From: Polyodon spathula
Taxonomy: Eukaryota; Chordata; Actinopteri; Acipenseriformes; Polyodontidae
Assembly: GCF_017654505.1 (NCBI RefSeq)
Contig: NC_054548.1
Coordinates: 21,567,447 to 21,631,446, forward strand
Reading direction: 5' to 3'
DNA: 64,000 nucleotides
The notes under the pieces are model-generated. The model was given only the letters and a program-made list of their open reading frames with translations, searched no databases and was not told the DNA's origin. The position numbers and the translations under genes were made by a program. Of the stretch, positions 32,403 to 46,555 are shown in pieces. Positions within the stretch are counted from its first letter, which is position 1; the number at the start of each line of letters is the position of its first letter.

Positions 32403-32860
32403 CTGTCTTTCAGGACTGGCTGAAACAAAAAATAAATTGTCTCAACTGTTGAAAATGCATATAGTAAGAAAATCTTTATAAAATACTAAGGGATTTATAC
32501 TGAAATGCCCTTAGAGAAGAATATAACATTTCAAGCTACATTAGTCTATGAGCTGGAATATACTGCTATCCAAATGAAAACAAAACTGGGGAATCTGTCA
32601 ATATACACATTCACCCTGACCTGAAAAAAATGATTCAATGCTGTCTCAAATCCGTCACCTGGTGGATCTTTTCAATGGCAATGTACAATTCAACACATAT
32701 AAAGATTTACTTACTTTTGCATGTTTCAATTAAATTAATTTACTTAGATTAACTTAGTGTGTAGTTCAATGGGACTACTTTATTGGCGTAAGGATATTTA
32801 AGAAAAAAACAAATAATTTTTTGCCCCTTTTTTTTCAAATCCACTGCTTGACCTTGATTA
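29345..32860. other. Intergenic between genes B and D
   Basis: No exon or known element can be supported. 30195-30370 repeats the phrase 'tgattatcaaa...ttttgaaaaac' two or three times, perhaps a MITE. Homopolymer A and T runs at 29804-29880 and 32335-32400. Confidence 0.45.
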
Positions 32861-32866
32861 TAAATT

Positions 32867-33001
32867 CAATAAGGACCTTCAGGCTGTCTGTATATGTCCA
32901 GACTTCTAGGGGCTAGATGTCTCGCCTTCGTCTCGTGCTGCACAAAGCCCCGAGGCATCTGTATATTGGACATATACAGACACCCTGTCAGGCCTTCTTG
33001 C
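32867..33001. repeat. Foldback element, about 135 bp
   Basis: The ends 'aggctgtctgtatatgtcca' and 'tggacatatacagacaccct' are inverted copies, and similarity extends about 34 bp on each side. The centre (ggggctagatgtctcgcc...cgtgctgcacaaagcccc) also folds. Small non-autonomous DNA element or hairpin locus. Confidence 0.6.
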
Positions 33002-33004
33002 ATG

Positions 33005-34845
33005 CATATAGGTATGTAACATTTTAAATAATAGAAAATGTTTGTGTGTGAAAGACAGTGATTTTTTCAAGAGTGCAGAATCGTAATGCAGGACATCTTT
33101 CTGTGTCTGAAAATGTGTAATCTCTTGTCAAGGATAGGACTAGGGGGGTTGAGGTGTAAAGAAAACAAATGCCTTGGTGTATTTTGTACAACATGGACCC
33201 AACAATGCACTTGATCCATCCATTTATAAGCACATTTTCTGTATGATTTTTTTTTTCCTAAATATGAGTGGGGTTGCCTTAACTCCCAAATCCACAACCG
33301 TGTCTCAGTTGTTTCATTCCCTCACAAGTGTATTTCAACTTTCTTTAACTGGCTTTAACCATGATCCTGTTATATCAGAGATTTTTTATTTTTTAAAAAA
33401 GCAATATCTTTCTTATGCTTACATAAACAATATTTACATTTACATTTTATCATTCAAATGCATCAGATTTCAATAGTGCTTGTATTGTAATATGTTTCCA
33501 ACAGTAGGCCTAATGCAGGCTACACTTAATACACATGTAAAGAGCATGCAATCAATGTAAATAATTTACTGCTGTAGCAAACGACTCAATGAAACAAAAT
33601 TTAAAAAGTCATCTTTTGAAAATTACAGAAAGCTAATGAGCAGCTTTACATGTGCTTTAATGCCTTGTATTTTTTAGTACACCACATATATAAATAAGAT
33701 TGATATTTAATTACATACATTTGCTCACTGTTATTTAATAGCACAAAAGATACAAAAGTGGTCAGCTTGGTAGACATTTTAATGAAAGGCATCCTGATTT
33801 TCCTACTCTCCACTCTTCCTTGTTGATCATTATTGTCAAGGCTAAATTATATCTCAAAATAGTTTTAAAAAAATACCTAAAGAAATACAAGCTTGTTAAA
33901 TTTGTGCAGGAAGGTGTACAATAAATAAGTATTTTTTATATAAACACTTTCTTTTTCCATTAATAAATTCAGGGAAGTTGTTTTTTTTTCACCACTAGGT
34001 GGAGCAGTACTTCTACAATTGATTGTCCTTGAGTAAGGCGTTGGGGAATGATTGTAATAATCCGTCTAAAATGACAACTGTATTATTGCTGGTTGCTGTG
34101 CATACAAAATAATTGAGTGTAAAGAACTAACACCCGGGTGGATAAAATGCTTTATCCAATCGGCATTTGTAACACAACAAAGTCATTACAGAATGACAAT
34201 ACATTTGTTGGATGCAAAAATGCAAGAATTGCTGCCATCCAATCAATTAGTAAATTCTAGCACACATTAATGCATGTAAATAATAATCATTCAATGCTTA
34301 CAATAAGGCACATTATTTCACAGGCAAGCTAATCAAAAATTGCATTTTATACTGATTATTAACTGGTATATTTAAATACACACAATATGTTTACGTATAT
34401 ATTAGTACCTGACATATACGTTTACACACAAAGGTGAAAGCTCTTAAAACTGTAAAGTCATGAACTCTACAAGTAAAGGCTCAATTGCACACACTCTAAG
34501 TTTAACATGAATTCCTGGTACAGAAACATTGAACATGTTCTCACTCCTGACCTAGTCATAGGGAAGTATATATTCCTGTTCATAGGGTCCTGGCATATTG
34601 ATCTTGCACAAGTAAAAAAATAAAAATAAAAAGCAAGCCACTTCAAGTCATCAAAATCACTTTGGAATGGGCTTCTGCTGAACCAGCTTTATAGTGTAAC
34701 AAGAATATAAAATCTTGTTGCAAGTGAAGATTAAAATTAGTTCCTTGATTCATTTTTCACAATCCATTTCCTCACTTTGACTTCCAATCAAACTCATTTC
34801 TTCTTACAGTACATGGAATTGGTTATTCAGCCACATGATGTCAAT
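33005..34845. other. Intergenic 3' of gene D
   Basis: AT-rich with no recognised gene or element. The short open frames lack domain content. Confidence 0.45.
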
Positions 34846-34849
34846 ATCT

Positions 34850-34939
34850 TTACACGTTACACCTCTCTGCTGACTGATTGTAGATGGAGTTCACCCTTTC
34901 TACATAGCTTGCATAGGGTTCAACTTCTTCCACATCCTG
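34850..34939 (-). CDS. Gene D exon 6: tyrosine-containing tail
   Basis: Acceptor tttaatag|CAG with a NAGNAG choice (the alternative start at 34936 drops one glutamine). 29 residues, TAA at 34852-34850. Contains EPYASYVERVNSIY, closer to the mammalian PYASY than the gene B tail. Confidence 0.88.
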   Translation of the reverse strand, partial: QDVEEVEPYASYVERVNSIYNQSAERCNV

Positions 34940-37900
34940 CTATTAAAAAACAAGAAAAGATTTACATAGATTTCATACAAGAATTTACATAAATACTTTC
35001 AAATATGTTAACCTTTGAGAGCCAGATATAGCACCTTAAAATCACAGCTACAAATGTGACCATGTTCTGGTTTCAAAATTGCCATACCTATCTTCATTTT
35101 GGTCCAGTAAGGCGCCCATAAATTGCCCCACTGCACATTTAAACACATGTGATCTCCACCATTTCAGGAGGAGACGAAAACATGTTAGCAGATAAACAGG
35201 ATAAACAATATATACTCTCAAAGAATAAAACAAAGAGATAGGAATGGTTCTAAGTATTTTTAAATATTGATATTTTTGTTTATGCACAATTTGGGGTAGA
35301 ACAGAACTATCCCCTAGCTAAAATATGGTGGGTGAGTTGAGTCTTTTGTTAACATTACCTTACAGTTACTGGTATGATAATGGTGTTTACTTTACTGTTC
35401 TTGATAGAGTAGTGATACATTGTTGTAGTGATGTTGCTGCCCTACCTACCACTCCTGTGCAGATGAGGACAGTAAAGCCAAGGGAACACAAAGCCACTTT
35501 TTCAGGAGCAGTGGATTGAAACCTGGTTCCAGGAGAATGGGAGACCTAGTTTGAGGCAACTTTACTGTATCAAACCCCAAGTCTCCTCTGGTGTGCCATG
35601 CAATCACCAGAAACCTGATCTCCTGAAACCGAGTTCCAAGCCCCGAAGTGGCTTTGTGTTCCCTCAGCTTAACAGTGAGCCAGTGAGGACAGCTGCAATG
35701 AGCTAGAGTATTTGCAGCCCCCTCAAACAGCAGAAAGGTTGGTATAATGGTATAATATAGTATATTTGGGCTGTAGTGTCATATAAATGTAGGCCAGTAG
35801 TGTACAGAATACATAAATGAATATATAAATACATACAATATATAATATGTTCTCAATAAGAAATATAAGACTAAGGGCCAGATCTGCCTCCTATTGTATT
35901 TTCTGTTTCTGTAGACACTGGAAAAAGAGCGAGAAAAGAAATGAGGTGGATGGGAAATCCATAGTGGGACTAGAGAAAGCAATGTAGTGGGATGTGCCAA
36001 GAAATGCAGCTGGGCTCTCGGGATCTTTGTTGGTTATAAAAGGCAATATCCTATAGAGGGTACTTAATTCTTAGTTTTCATCATGGCAGAGGATTGATAT
36101 TTTACAGTGTTGTAGTCAGACCAGGTATTGACACAGGGAAGATACATGCTAGCTATTCTGAGCTGGAAATGGGGTTTGTTTTCTTGTTCAAGCACAAGTT
36201 CAGTTAAGAGTTTTTCAATGTCAAATATTTGAAACATTTCATATTGTATTACCTGAGTTTTGGTTGGTGCAGTTGCTACAGGGATGGTTGACTTGCAACA
36301 ATTTCTGTTGGACATCAAATATAAAATAGGATTTGTTTAGCCTTGTTAAGAAGATACAATTGTCTATTAATAATACATATTAAACTGGATTCACTAAGCC
36401 TTTAGTCCATTAAACAAAACAAATATAAAAGCTAAACAAAAACAAAACAGGAAACACATCTTAAGCTTACAAAAAATGAAACAAATCACTTAGCATGTTA
36501 ATTAATACTTCAGTTAATTCTTTCTAGCACTGTTATATTACCTATCTGGTAAGGCCTGACAAAAACTATTGTTCTAATATTGAGTGAATCTGGCTCATTG
36601 TGGAATTCCCAATGTGAAGAATAAACTTGTCTTACCTGAGGTCAGCTAGGTACTTTTTTATGCAAGCAAAAGATGTTACAAATATAATCAACAGAACACA
36701 AAATAAACAGGAGGGAATGACAACCCAATACATTGAATGTCGAGCTAGAAAGAAAATAAACAAAATAAAGCATTATTAGACATTATTGAATTTAACAAAC
36801 ATGTACAAATGTGTGCCTTAATAGTATTCTTTTCATTAAGTCTTACAAAACTGCAGACCAGTTCAGTAGTAGACCAGTAAACCAATCTAACCTTCATATT
36901 GAGGTCCCTCTTGCACAGTACAAGACACAGAAACTATTTTGTAAATTTGTTATCCTATGGAAGTCTTTATGTAAAGTTATTTAGTGCTAGAATAGCTGCT
37001 TTTTTAAAACCATAATACTGTGTGAACAAAAAGCTGATTGAAATCATCTACCAATGCATATTTATAGTCAATTCCAGTGTTATGGAAGTGACATTTACAC
37101 ACAAAATGCAACTTTGTAACCATGCACAAGGACTCCCTTAATGAATTACATAAACACTGTTTTTAAGCCATGTCCTGTTAAAATCCTACAGTTCAGAGTA
37201 TCACAGTTTTGTTTGGAGCTGCCCACTGATGGTCGTGTTATGCATGTGACAGGAATGGACAAGCATCGTTGTGTCAATTTATATGTTTGAAAAGTATATG
37301 ATTTGTTGGACCTCCAACTAAAACATTTATTGTGATTCTGAAAGACTTGGCACTAGAATTTCTTAGAAAAATGAGTGACTTGTATAGTAACCAAAGTGCA
37401 GACAGACAGCAAGGCATGGTGAGCTGTCAAGGCTGATTGATGGGCTATCAGGAGGCTCATTGAAACAACAGAAATGCCCAAAGACCGCCCACTTGAGGAA
37501 GGCAGACTGATATAATCAATCTTCAATACATGGCGGCAAGTCCCAACTAATAAATACAAATAATACTGCAACATTTAATTGTTATAATTGTTATAATATG
37601 TTTTATATATACCAGTCAATTTGACTGCCCCTGGTTGGAATAGGAATTGTAAAGGAACAGTATTTTATCTCACAAATTTTTTAATTCAATGAAGTAACTT
37701 TTAAAAAACATTATGTGTTACAATAGTTTGTCATTTAAACCTCAAACAAAACGAAATCGAGATTGAATTATAATTAATCAATAAAGATGCACCCTGTATT
37801 TACATTTGCATATACAACCAATACATTAATAAACATGCCAATCTGCTTCAAACATTACTGGAAATCTTCCACTATATACTATCAGCAAAACTTGATTAGA

Positions 37901-40719
37901 AATTCTTCAAACGGGAGGTTTTGTGAACAAAACAAAGTATCCCTGGGTATCAGCGAAGGGGAATGATAGAACTTTTTTTTTTTAAAGAATGCCAATTAAA
38001 TAGTTAAGTTCTCCTAGATGCCACCTGTAATAGAATATAGCAGTGTACTATCTGTAAAGATACTGTCTAAAAGTGAGTAGTCTACATCACGTTAGTACAG
38101 TTAAAAAAATGCGGCACTGAAACGGTTAAGGTTCAGTGGACACCACCTGTAATTGAACTTGACAGAGAGAATCACAGAATACAGTTGTACACCAAGTATG
38201 AAGCCAATATCTCAAAGCACATGACCCTAATATGGCAGACATCTTAGGTTACTGGTGAAAGTGAAGGATATTGATAGATTTTGCTTGAGCAGAATCCATA
38301 ACACTGAAACCATGAAATTGCAAGCTGAAATTTTCTGAGATTAGCAGTTTAAGACGTAGTGGCAGCAGATTTACATATTCATGCCAGCTCCCGTAACAGG
38401 GATGCAAATCAATAGCAATTTAAGTTTTCATTTTTGTGACAAGAATGCCAGGTCTAGTCTGTATGTTTCTGATTGGCTGACTTTATCTGTGCCTTTTAGT
38501 ACTGAATATGATTGAGTAGCAAAAAGGTATTGTGGTTTTCAAGCATCTAGCTTTTAAACCAAAGGTAACGGACTATATAAATTGCGCCTGCGATTGTTTT
38601 AATTGAAAGTGAGATCTGAGTATCTCTACTATACAAATGATGTACTGGATATTGGCTCTTCTCAGGTTTATTAAAAAAATAAATAATAATTGGCAGGTGA
38701 CTTTACAATCATGCCAGATATCCATGAATCCATAAACAGCAATTCATGACTAATAATAAATATACTGTTCAGATTCAGACAGTGTATACAGTATTTTTCA
38801 AGTATAGTGCAGATGTAAATGTAACTAGGTAATACGCTTTCTTTTAATTTGTAAAACATATTTAATATACAGTTGTAAACATACCTGTGTGGATTAATGG
38901 AATAGTGTAAGTTTGTGATTCATTCCAATATGGATGACTGACTATGCAGGTGACATTTCCCATAGATGTATTGTAAGGTATGATAAGCCTGCTTTCCACT
39001 GTAAAGGTACGATTCTGGTTGTAAGTGATCTTGTCAGTTACATTTCCATCTGATGACCATGATATGCTTGCATTTGGTCTCCCATTGGAAGCTTCACACA
39101 CAGCCACGTCATGATTGTCATTGGGAGAATATTCAATTCTTCCACTTATCTCTGGTTGAACTTGAAAAATAATACATTTAACCATTAAAACATGATTATC
39201 ATGGTATTTATAAAAACAACTTGTGTTTCCTTATTTCTACTTTAAGAAGTACATTTGTTTTTGGGAAATTGGCCTCCCCAATGTCTAAATCCACCACATT
39301 CCCAGTGTATTGAATGGCCTTCGTTCAATTGTTATTTGCTTTATCTATCCAGGTGTCCTCTTTGGAATGTTATTCTTACCTATGGCAGATACATTAAACA
39401 ATATTTTGTGGCTCCCATGTTGGAAAGCTGTCTGACATGTGTAAATCCCTTCATATGTATATTTAAATGAGGGTATGTGCAGCTGTGATCTTCCTTCCGT
39501 TGTATTGATAAGTATTCTTCCATCATTACAAGTATTGACAGCAGGATCGCTATTGCTGTTTGCAATCCTGCACTTCATTTCATCCGTGTGCTTTAACTCC
39601 CAGGTATCAAACAGCATTGTGCTCCATGTTCGATTTGTGCAGCTCAGATTAATCTTCTCACCCAGCTTAATGCTGATGAACTCTTCATCTAGGGAAATTA
39701 AAAGGAAATTACTAATAACATTATAAAACCATTGTCGTGTATTTAAGTGCTTTATCAATTATCACAAGTGTGATACTGTATATTTACAGAGATTTGGGGG
39801 AATTGATAATAACAAGAATTCAAATTCTTAGTTAAAAAAAAAAGTGCTTTTGTGTCAAAGACCCAAATGGGAGTGAAATACATGGGGCATATGATAATAA
39901 CACAAAGTGAAGGTCATGTTTAATATAATGCAAGATCCAAATCATAAACTTTCTGTTTTAGTATTAAATACAAAAACGTTTACATATAAAGACTAGGATA
40001 GATATTACATTGGTGGTTAGTGGGAGTTAACCAGTACACCATACTTTTACAACATTAAAGACTACTTTAAAACTCTCAGGAATGATTAATGAACAGAAGC
40101 AAGGATGTAAGAAACAAAGTGATTCTGTCATTAGTAATATTAGCGATTTTTTTTTTCAACTTAAAACACTGTTCCCCTTAATATTTAATAAAGCATTAGT
40201 ACTGAATGACAAGTACAACACTCAGTACCGACGTTTTATTCAGTAACTATGTTTGAATTATAACAAATCTTTTTTTTTTTTTTTTTTAACCAATTACCAA
40301 ACATATCCAGTGGTTTTGTTGAAGCTGAAGAGCTTGGTGTCACCCTGAAGGCAAGTGAAGGATTTGATTGGGTTTCTAAAGAAGAAATCAAGGTTATATG
40401 GGTTAATTTCTAACAAGAAATATTAGTACAATGTTATAAATTACATTTTTGGAAGCAAATACACAGACAAAATGAGTCAGTTCAACTAGTTATATAAAAA
40501 AAGGTTAGCTTTGATTAGTGGTCATTACATTAACATTAGCTGCATTAGGAGTCTCAATAAATGTTAGGTATACATATAATATGACCGGGTGAGTGGTATC
40601 TTTCTGGAATAAAAACCTTTTAAAGGTACAGTAGCCTTATCATCTTAGTCTGCAGGGCTGATTTCATGAAAACATTCATAATGTGATAAGTGGCAAATGT
40701 TTAATGTGAAGCAAAATTA

Positions 40720-40785
<66 letters not shown>

Positions 40786-41030
40786 GTATAAACCACTACA
40801 GGCCGTGCGGTTCCCATGATAGATAAATAGATAGATATTTTTTTTAAAAAAGTAGTATCTGTTTAGGCAGCTAGTCATCAAGCATGTTGAGTAAAAGACA
40901 AACCAAACTCCACTTGTCTGTTGTTTGTAGAGGATGGTTGGGTCACACACTTAGATGGCTCAACTGTATCCTTAATTCATTTTAGACTTGATGTTCAAGA
41001 AAGTAAAAAGCAAGCAGCAATGCTTTTTAC

Positions 41031-41065
<35 letters not shown>

Positions 41066-44000
41066 TCTTGATTATTAAAAAACACGAAACACACAAAACA
41101 CATTCGTTTTGACAGTACGCGTATTCATCAGGTGTTGATTTAAAAAAAAAAAAAAAAACATCAGGTGAATCCAATATATAAATCAGTAAATGGAGCCAAT
41201 TAAATAGAACAACAAGTAATAAACTCGTTAGTAAAGTATCTCAATTCAGGATAATTGGTCCTGACATATACTTAAATAAACATGATAGTATAAATATAAT
41301 TATTCAATCATTAAAAGTACAACCATGAAAGCATGAAAGGACCAGTGAACTCTCAAAAGGAACTGTCCACCACAAAACAATTTGTTAGTTACCAATATTA
41401 GTCTGTAGGAAGCAATTGTTTCTTGAATGTTCTCAATGTTTAAAACTGCCTAATTTTACGTATGCATGTGTGGGAATTTGACTGGTGATTGTGAACAGGG
41501 GTAGAGGTGATACGGTGCAAAAGGAATCGCAAACAATTGTAATCCGGTAGGAAAGTTGTTTGAATTGGAATCCGGGTCTGGTGACCAACAAAAGAAAAAC
41601 ACCCTAGATCATTTGGGATGCAGTCAGGGAAGTTGCACAGAAGGATATTAGTTTTCATAGAACAAAATGCTCAGCACTTACAAAATCTGTCATTGGGCCT
41701 GTTTGTTCATCAGGAGATGCTTGAAGACATTGGCAAAGAGCCATACTCTCTAATTGAAGACGAAAGCACAGACATCAGTGCAAACAAGCAACTCTGTGTG
41801 GTGTTAAGATACTTCAGCAGAAAACTTGAATGTATCGTGACATCGTTTGCAGGATTGTTAGCTTGCCAGCCGGTGATTCTCATAGCGTTGAAACAGCCTT
41901 ATTCAAATTCTTAAAGGAAAACCAACTGGAAGTGAAAAGATGCATTGGTCTGGCAACAGTACAATGTGTGGGAAAAATACTTCGGTACTAACAAAGCTAA
42001 GGGAGGTGAATCCAAAAATTGTGTACATTAAGTATGTTTGTCATTCACTGCAGCTCTGTGCGTCTAAAACAATGGACTTACTTCCTCGAAACATTGCGTA
42101 CATGGTATCACAAAAGTACTTGTGGTTTTCCCACACCACTCAGCGTCAAAATAAGTACCACAATCTCTATGCCACCATTGACTTGGAGAAGCCCCACTGC
42201 AGATTTTGCAGCTTTTTGTCACAAGATGGCTCACAATTAGTCAGTGTGTTGATCGAGTGCTTTCTCAGTACGAAGAGCTGAAGTTGCACTTTCAGCTTAC
42301 AATGGACACCGAAAGGAACTACAATGCTGACCTACTGTACCAGATGTATTCAGACCGCGTAAACAGAATGTATCTGTTTTTTTCTTCAGTCCGTTGTCAG
42401 CGAGGTCAACAGAATAAACAAGCTGTTTCAGCTTGAAAGCGCCAATCCAGCAAAACTTTTTGCTGATTTAATGACATTTTATCGCAGTTTGATCCAACGA
42501 ATCATGAAACCTCACGATTTTCCAACATGGTCATCTGTAATGGATTTTGACATAACGTCCGACAGAAACAGCTTGCCACTTTCAGCAGTGGACTCGGGAT
42601 CAAGTTCCAGTTAGAACTGTCAGAATCAAAGATCGAACCTCAGAAAGCAGAGGATGTCAAACGCAGATGCAGAGATTACATGTTCGAGCTTCTGAAAGAG
42701 ATAAAACAAAGATTGCTTCCCAATATCCAGCAACTTGAGTCACTTACCATTCTCAGCCCAACTGTTGTACTCAGTTCCAAAAAGCCACAGCTGGCAAATG
42801 TATCATTTTTGCCACTATACAATGGAGAGCTTGGCAAACTTGAACAGCAATGGCGAGCTTTAAACAATGTACAGTGGGTGCACACTGAAGAAGACAGCCA
42901 AATTGAAGAGTTCTGGAATGAAGTGGCGAAACACACCGATGCAGCTGGTGATAAAGATTTCACTGAACTTGGTCTTTTTGCCTTATCTCTTTTAGCCCTA
43001 CCATTTAGCAATGCATCAGTGGAACAAGCTTTTTCACCAATGGCCTAATCAAAACCAAACTACAAAACAGAACACAAGATTAATTGTTGGAAAACATTCT
43101 TAGGGTCAGAGCACATATGCAGTGTAATAAGATGTGCTGCAACCAATTTCAGCCATCCAAAGCAATGCTGTCACTGTTTACAGGCGACATCTATGAAGCA
43201 AATAACGCAGAAGATGGTGTCGACTCAGAGGAGCTTTTTTGAAACAAACAAATATAAGAAAAGAAAAAAAGTTAAAATGTTTTATTTTGTACATTTTTAA
43301 AAAAAGGCAAGCTGATGTCTCTATTTTTTGCAATTTGTTAAGGTGTATTTAATGTGGATGTTTAATTGATGTAATTGATGTGATCATCTAGTTAGATTGG
43401 TGGTGTAACTTTAAAAGACTGAACTGTTTTCTTCTTTGGAAAACAGTAGCAGCATTAAAGGAGACACACTGTAATCCGGTTGCTGGTATGAATGCCGATT
43501 GTGCCTTCAGAGTTTCGTATGATTTTTTTATTTTTTAATGACGTGTGGATGAGCTGTGCTGGGGCTTGTCATTTTTATCACATCTACACTAGATATCTTT
43601 TCTTATGAAAACTTTTGATTTTTTATGCATAGGGTTATATGTTAATAGCAATAAGCTTGGTTTCAGTAAAAAGAGCTAGTTTTGAAGTGAGTTTGGGGTA
43701 TAAACACTGCAGAAATCTGGCAACCCTGAGGCTGATTGACTTCCCAACCTTGGAAACGAACTGTCAGGCCAGCCGGTCCAGATCCCTTTCCTTTCGCTAT
43801 TTAGCACCCTCACAATTCGAGAGGGAGATTTATAACCAGAACTCATTGTATTTCTGTTACAGCATGGCACTGCAAAATTAAATAAAGTTTGTGAAACCAG
43901 ACATTTGTTTTTTCAAAAATGTTAGGTGCATTGCTAGTTGCCTCTTTCAAGAACCTGCTACTTGTTATTTGTCTTTCATTCTGAGAGTTTAGTGCTGTGA

Positions 44001-45549
44001 AAAACCTATGTTTATTTAAATGTGTGGGCAGCTTGAATCAGATTAACAGTAACTACATGAAATAAAATGAAAGTCACATGGAGAGTATGCAACATGTTTT
44101 AGATACTGTAGACTGCTATTTGTAAATATATAAAAAAAATCTTCTGTAACAGCTTTCTATATTTAATTATTAAAAGTAACATCTGATTTGCAGTCATGAA
44201 TAGAAGTGAAAAGCATGCAAAGCAATTTGTACATGGTAAGACAGGTTTCATAACATGTTGAGATTTGCACACTCAGAGCGATTTATCTCATGTCATTTAA
44301 ATAAAGCAAATGTAAGCAAGTTTGCTGTTTCCAAAATTTAGGTGTAAAACCACAGTGCAAGATTTACAAGGCTCACTGTAATTAGTTTTAATTTCACTTA
44401 TCCCTCAAGTAAGCCATGCAAATATTTTTAAGAAGCAAAAAATATAAATAACAGTTCAGATGATCATTGCAAAACTAGAATGTGTTTTTTTTTTTTTTTT
44501 TTTTTAATCTGGATTATTGTATTGGGAGGAACTAAAAACACACATTAGACATCCCATGAAGTGCATTAGAATTTGCATGTATGCAATGTAATACACTTAA
44601 ATAAATAATCTGGAATAATTTGCGCGTAGAATACTTTACCATATTGCTAATCACAGGTAAGTACGGCATTTGCTGTATATTTTATGTGCAGTAAATTATT
44701 TGTATGTACAGTATTAGCAACTATCATCATTAAACATGTACCTGCATGCAATCTAAAGCAAAGTCTTACACAAAACATTTTTAATTGCCATTTGTTTTGC
44801 ATTTGTAAATTGTGTAGGTTTTCAAATTTAAACACAGGTTTTCTGTCTTGCATGAAATATTTGAGAGATTTTCCATTTAAATTGCTGCATTAGAGAGAAA
44901 TGAAAAAAACAGGGCACATACTGTATTCTGATGATTACTGAGTAGGTGTCATTTTATTGTAAGAGTTATGTAATTATTGCAATGAGTGCCACATGATTTT
45001 GCAGTTATTATAAATTCCACACATTTGTGCTTATATCTTCAAATTGTTGATCATTAACTATGAATCATGACATGATCGCTATTGACAGATGGCCCTTACA
45101 AACTCTTCCTTCCTTTTGGACACTAACAAAGACTTTTCTCTTTAAAAAAGCAGGAGTCAATTTAAGACTGGAGGAAATACTTTGAAACATTACCAGATCA
45201 TTACTTTTGGATGTTCCTGGTCATCTACAGCAACTGTATGGGTCTGCTCTTGTAAAATCTCCAGGAAAGAAGTGGGCAAAGCCGTCACTTCAGAGTTTTT
45301 TTGCTTTCTCTCTAAAAAGTTGTGACTAACTCTCTCTTGAAATGGTAAGTAACAGATGTGTGCTGCAAAACCACATTTGTTTGCAATCAGCATTTATATA
45401 GGGTGACAGCTGAAAGCCAGAAACAAGAGAAAAAAACCCTATTGTGGCTCGTTGCTTCAAACCAAATTAGGAACATTTTAAGCTACAACCTGTGTGCTAA
45501 AACAAAACAAAACCAAAAAAAACCCCAAACAAACCAAAAAAAAAAAGCA

Positions 45550-45631
<82 letters not shown>

Positions 45632-45801
45632 ATTTCCACTATATTGCAGGATGATGTTGCAACGTCCACACCAGAATCCTGGTTTTAGCAAGTGAAAATC
45701 GTTGAATGGTTTTTCCATTGCTTTGTGCCGAAACACGGAACGGACTTAGGTGTACGTACGTATATATCTTCTATCTATATATGTATCATATATATATATG
45801 C

Positions 45802-45839
<38 letters not shown>

Positions 45840-46488
45840 AGATGTGTCACACAGTTTGGTAACCCCAAAATGTTAATTTAGACATGTGGGCATGATAAAG
45901 GTAAAGTAAACCATTTTCATGTGATGTTTGTATGTATTAATAGATGTATTATATCGTGTAATAAAACTTCTCGGTAAAAAATCCCTTACACCGTCCTCAC
46001 CCGTTAACGTCACCTGTGGCACCACCATTACAGTGCCTGGTCTTCTTATAACTGTGTTTGGTCACACCAAAGATGGTATGGCTGAAATGACCGTAGCCGA
46101 ATCTTTATTAAATAATAAAACAAAAGATTTAAACAAACCGAAAACAAAAGGGCAAGTTGGCCAAACAAACAAAACAAACAATAAACAATAACAAGTATCG
46201 TGCTGGTTAATAAACCAGCACATTTAGCAATTGTATTTTCTGTGTTTAAACTCACGTCTCGCCTCTGATACTCTCCTTCCTTAAGCCTGGAGTGCGTCTT
46301 TTTTATATTCTGTGGCTGGAGCCTTAAATAGATAATTTAATACAATAAATACCTTAAGGCTCCAGTCACATTCCCACAAGGGTTCTAGGGAAGAGGTTTT
46401 AACCCCATCCCCTCCAATTACACATTATAAGACTGGCTTTTTCGCCGGTCTCAAACGGCAAATAAGATGGATGGCTTTGTCCGTCTGC

Positions 46489-46555
<67 letters not shown>

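Noticed and set aside
35048..35287. Minus-strand open frame in the last intron of gene D
   Set aside because: No domain, no splice context, and it does not match the similarly placed frame in gene B.
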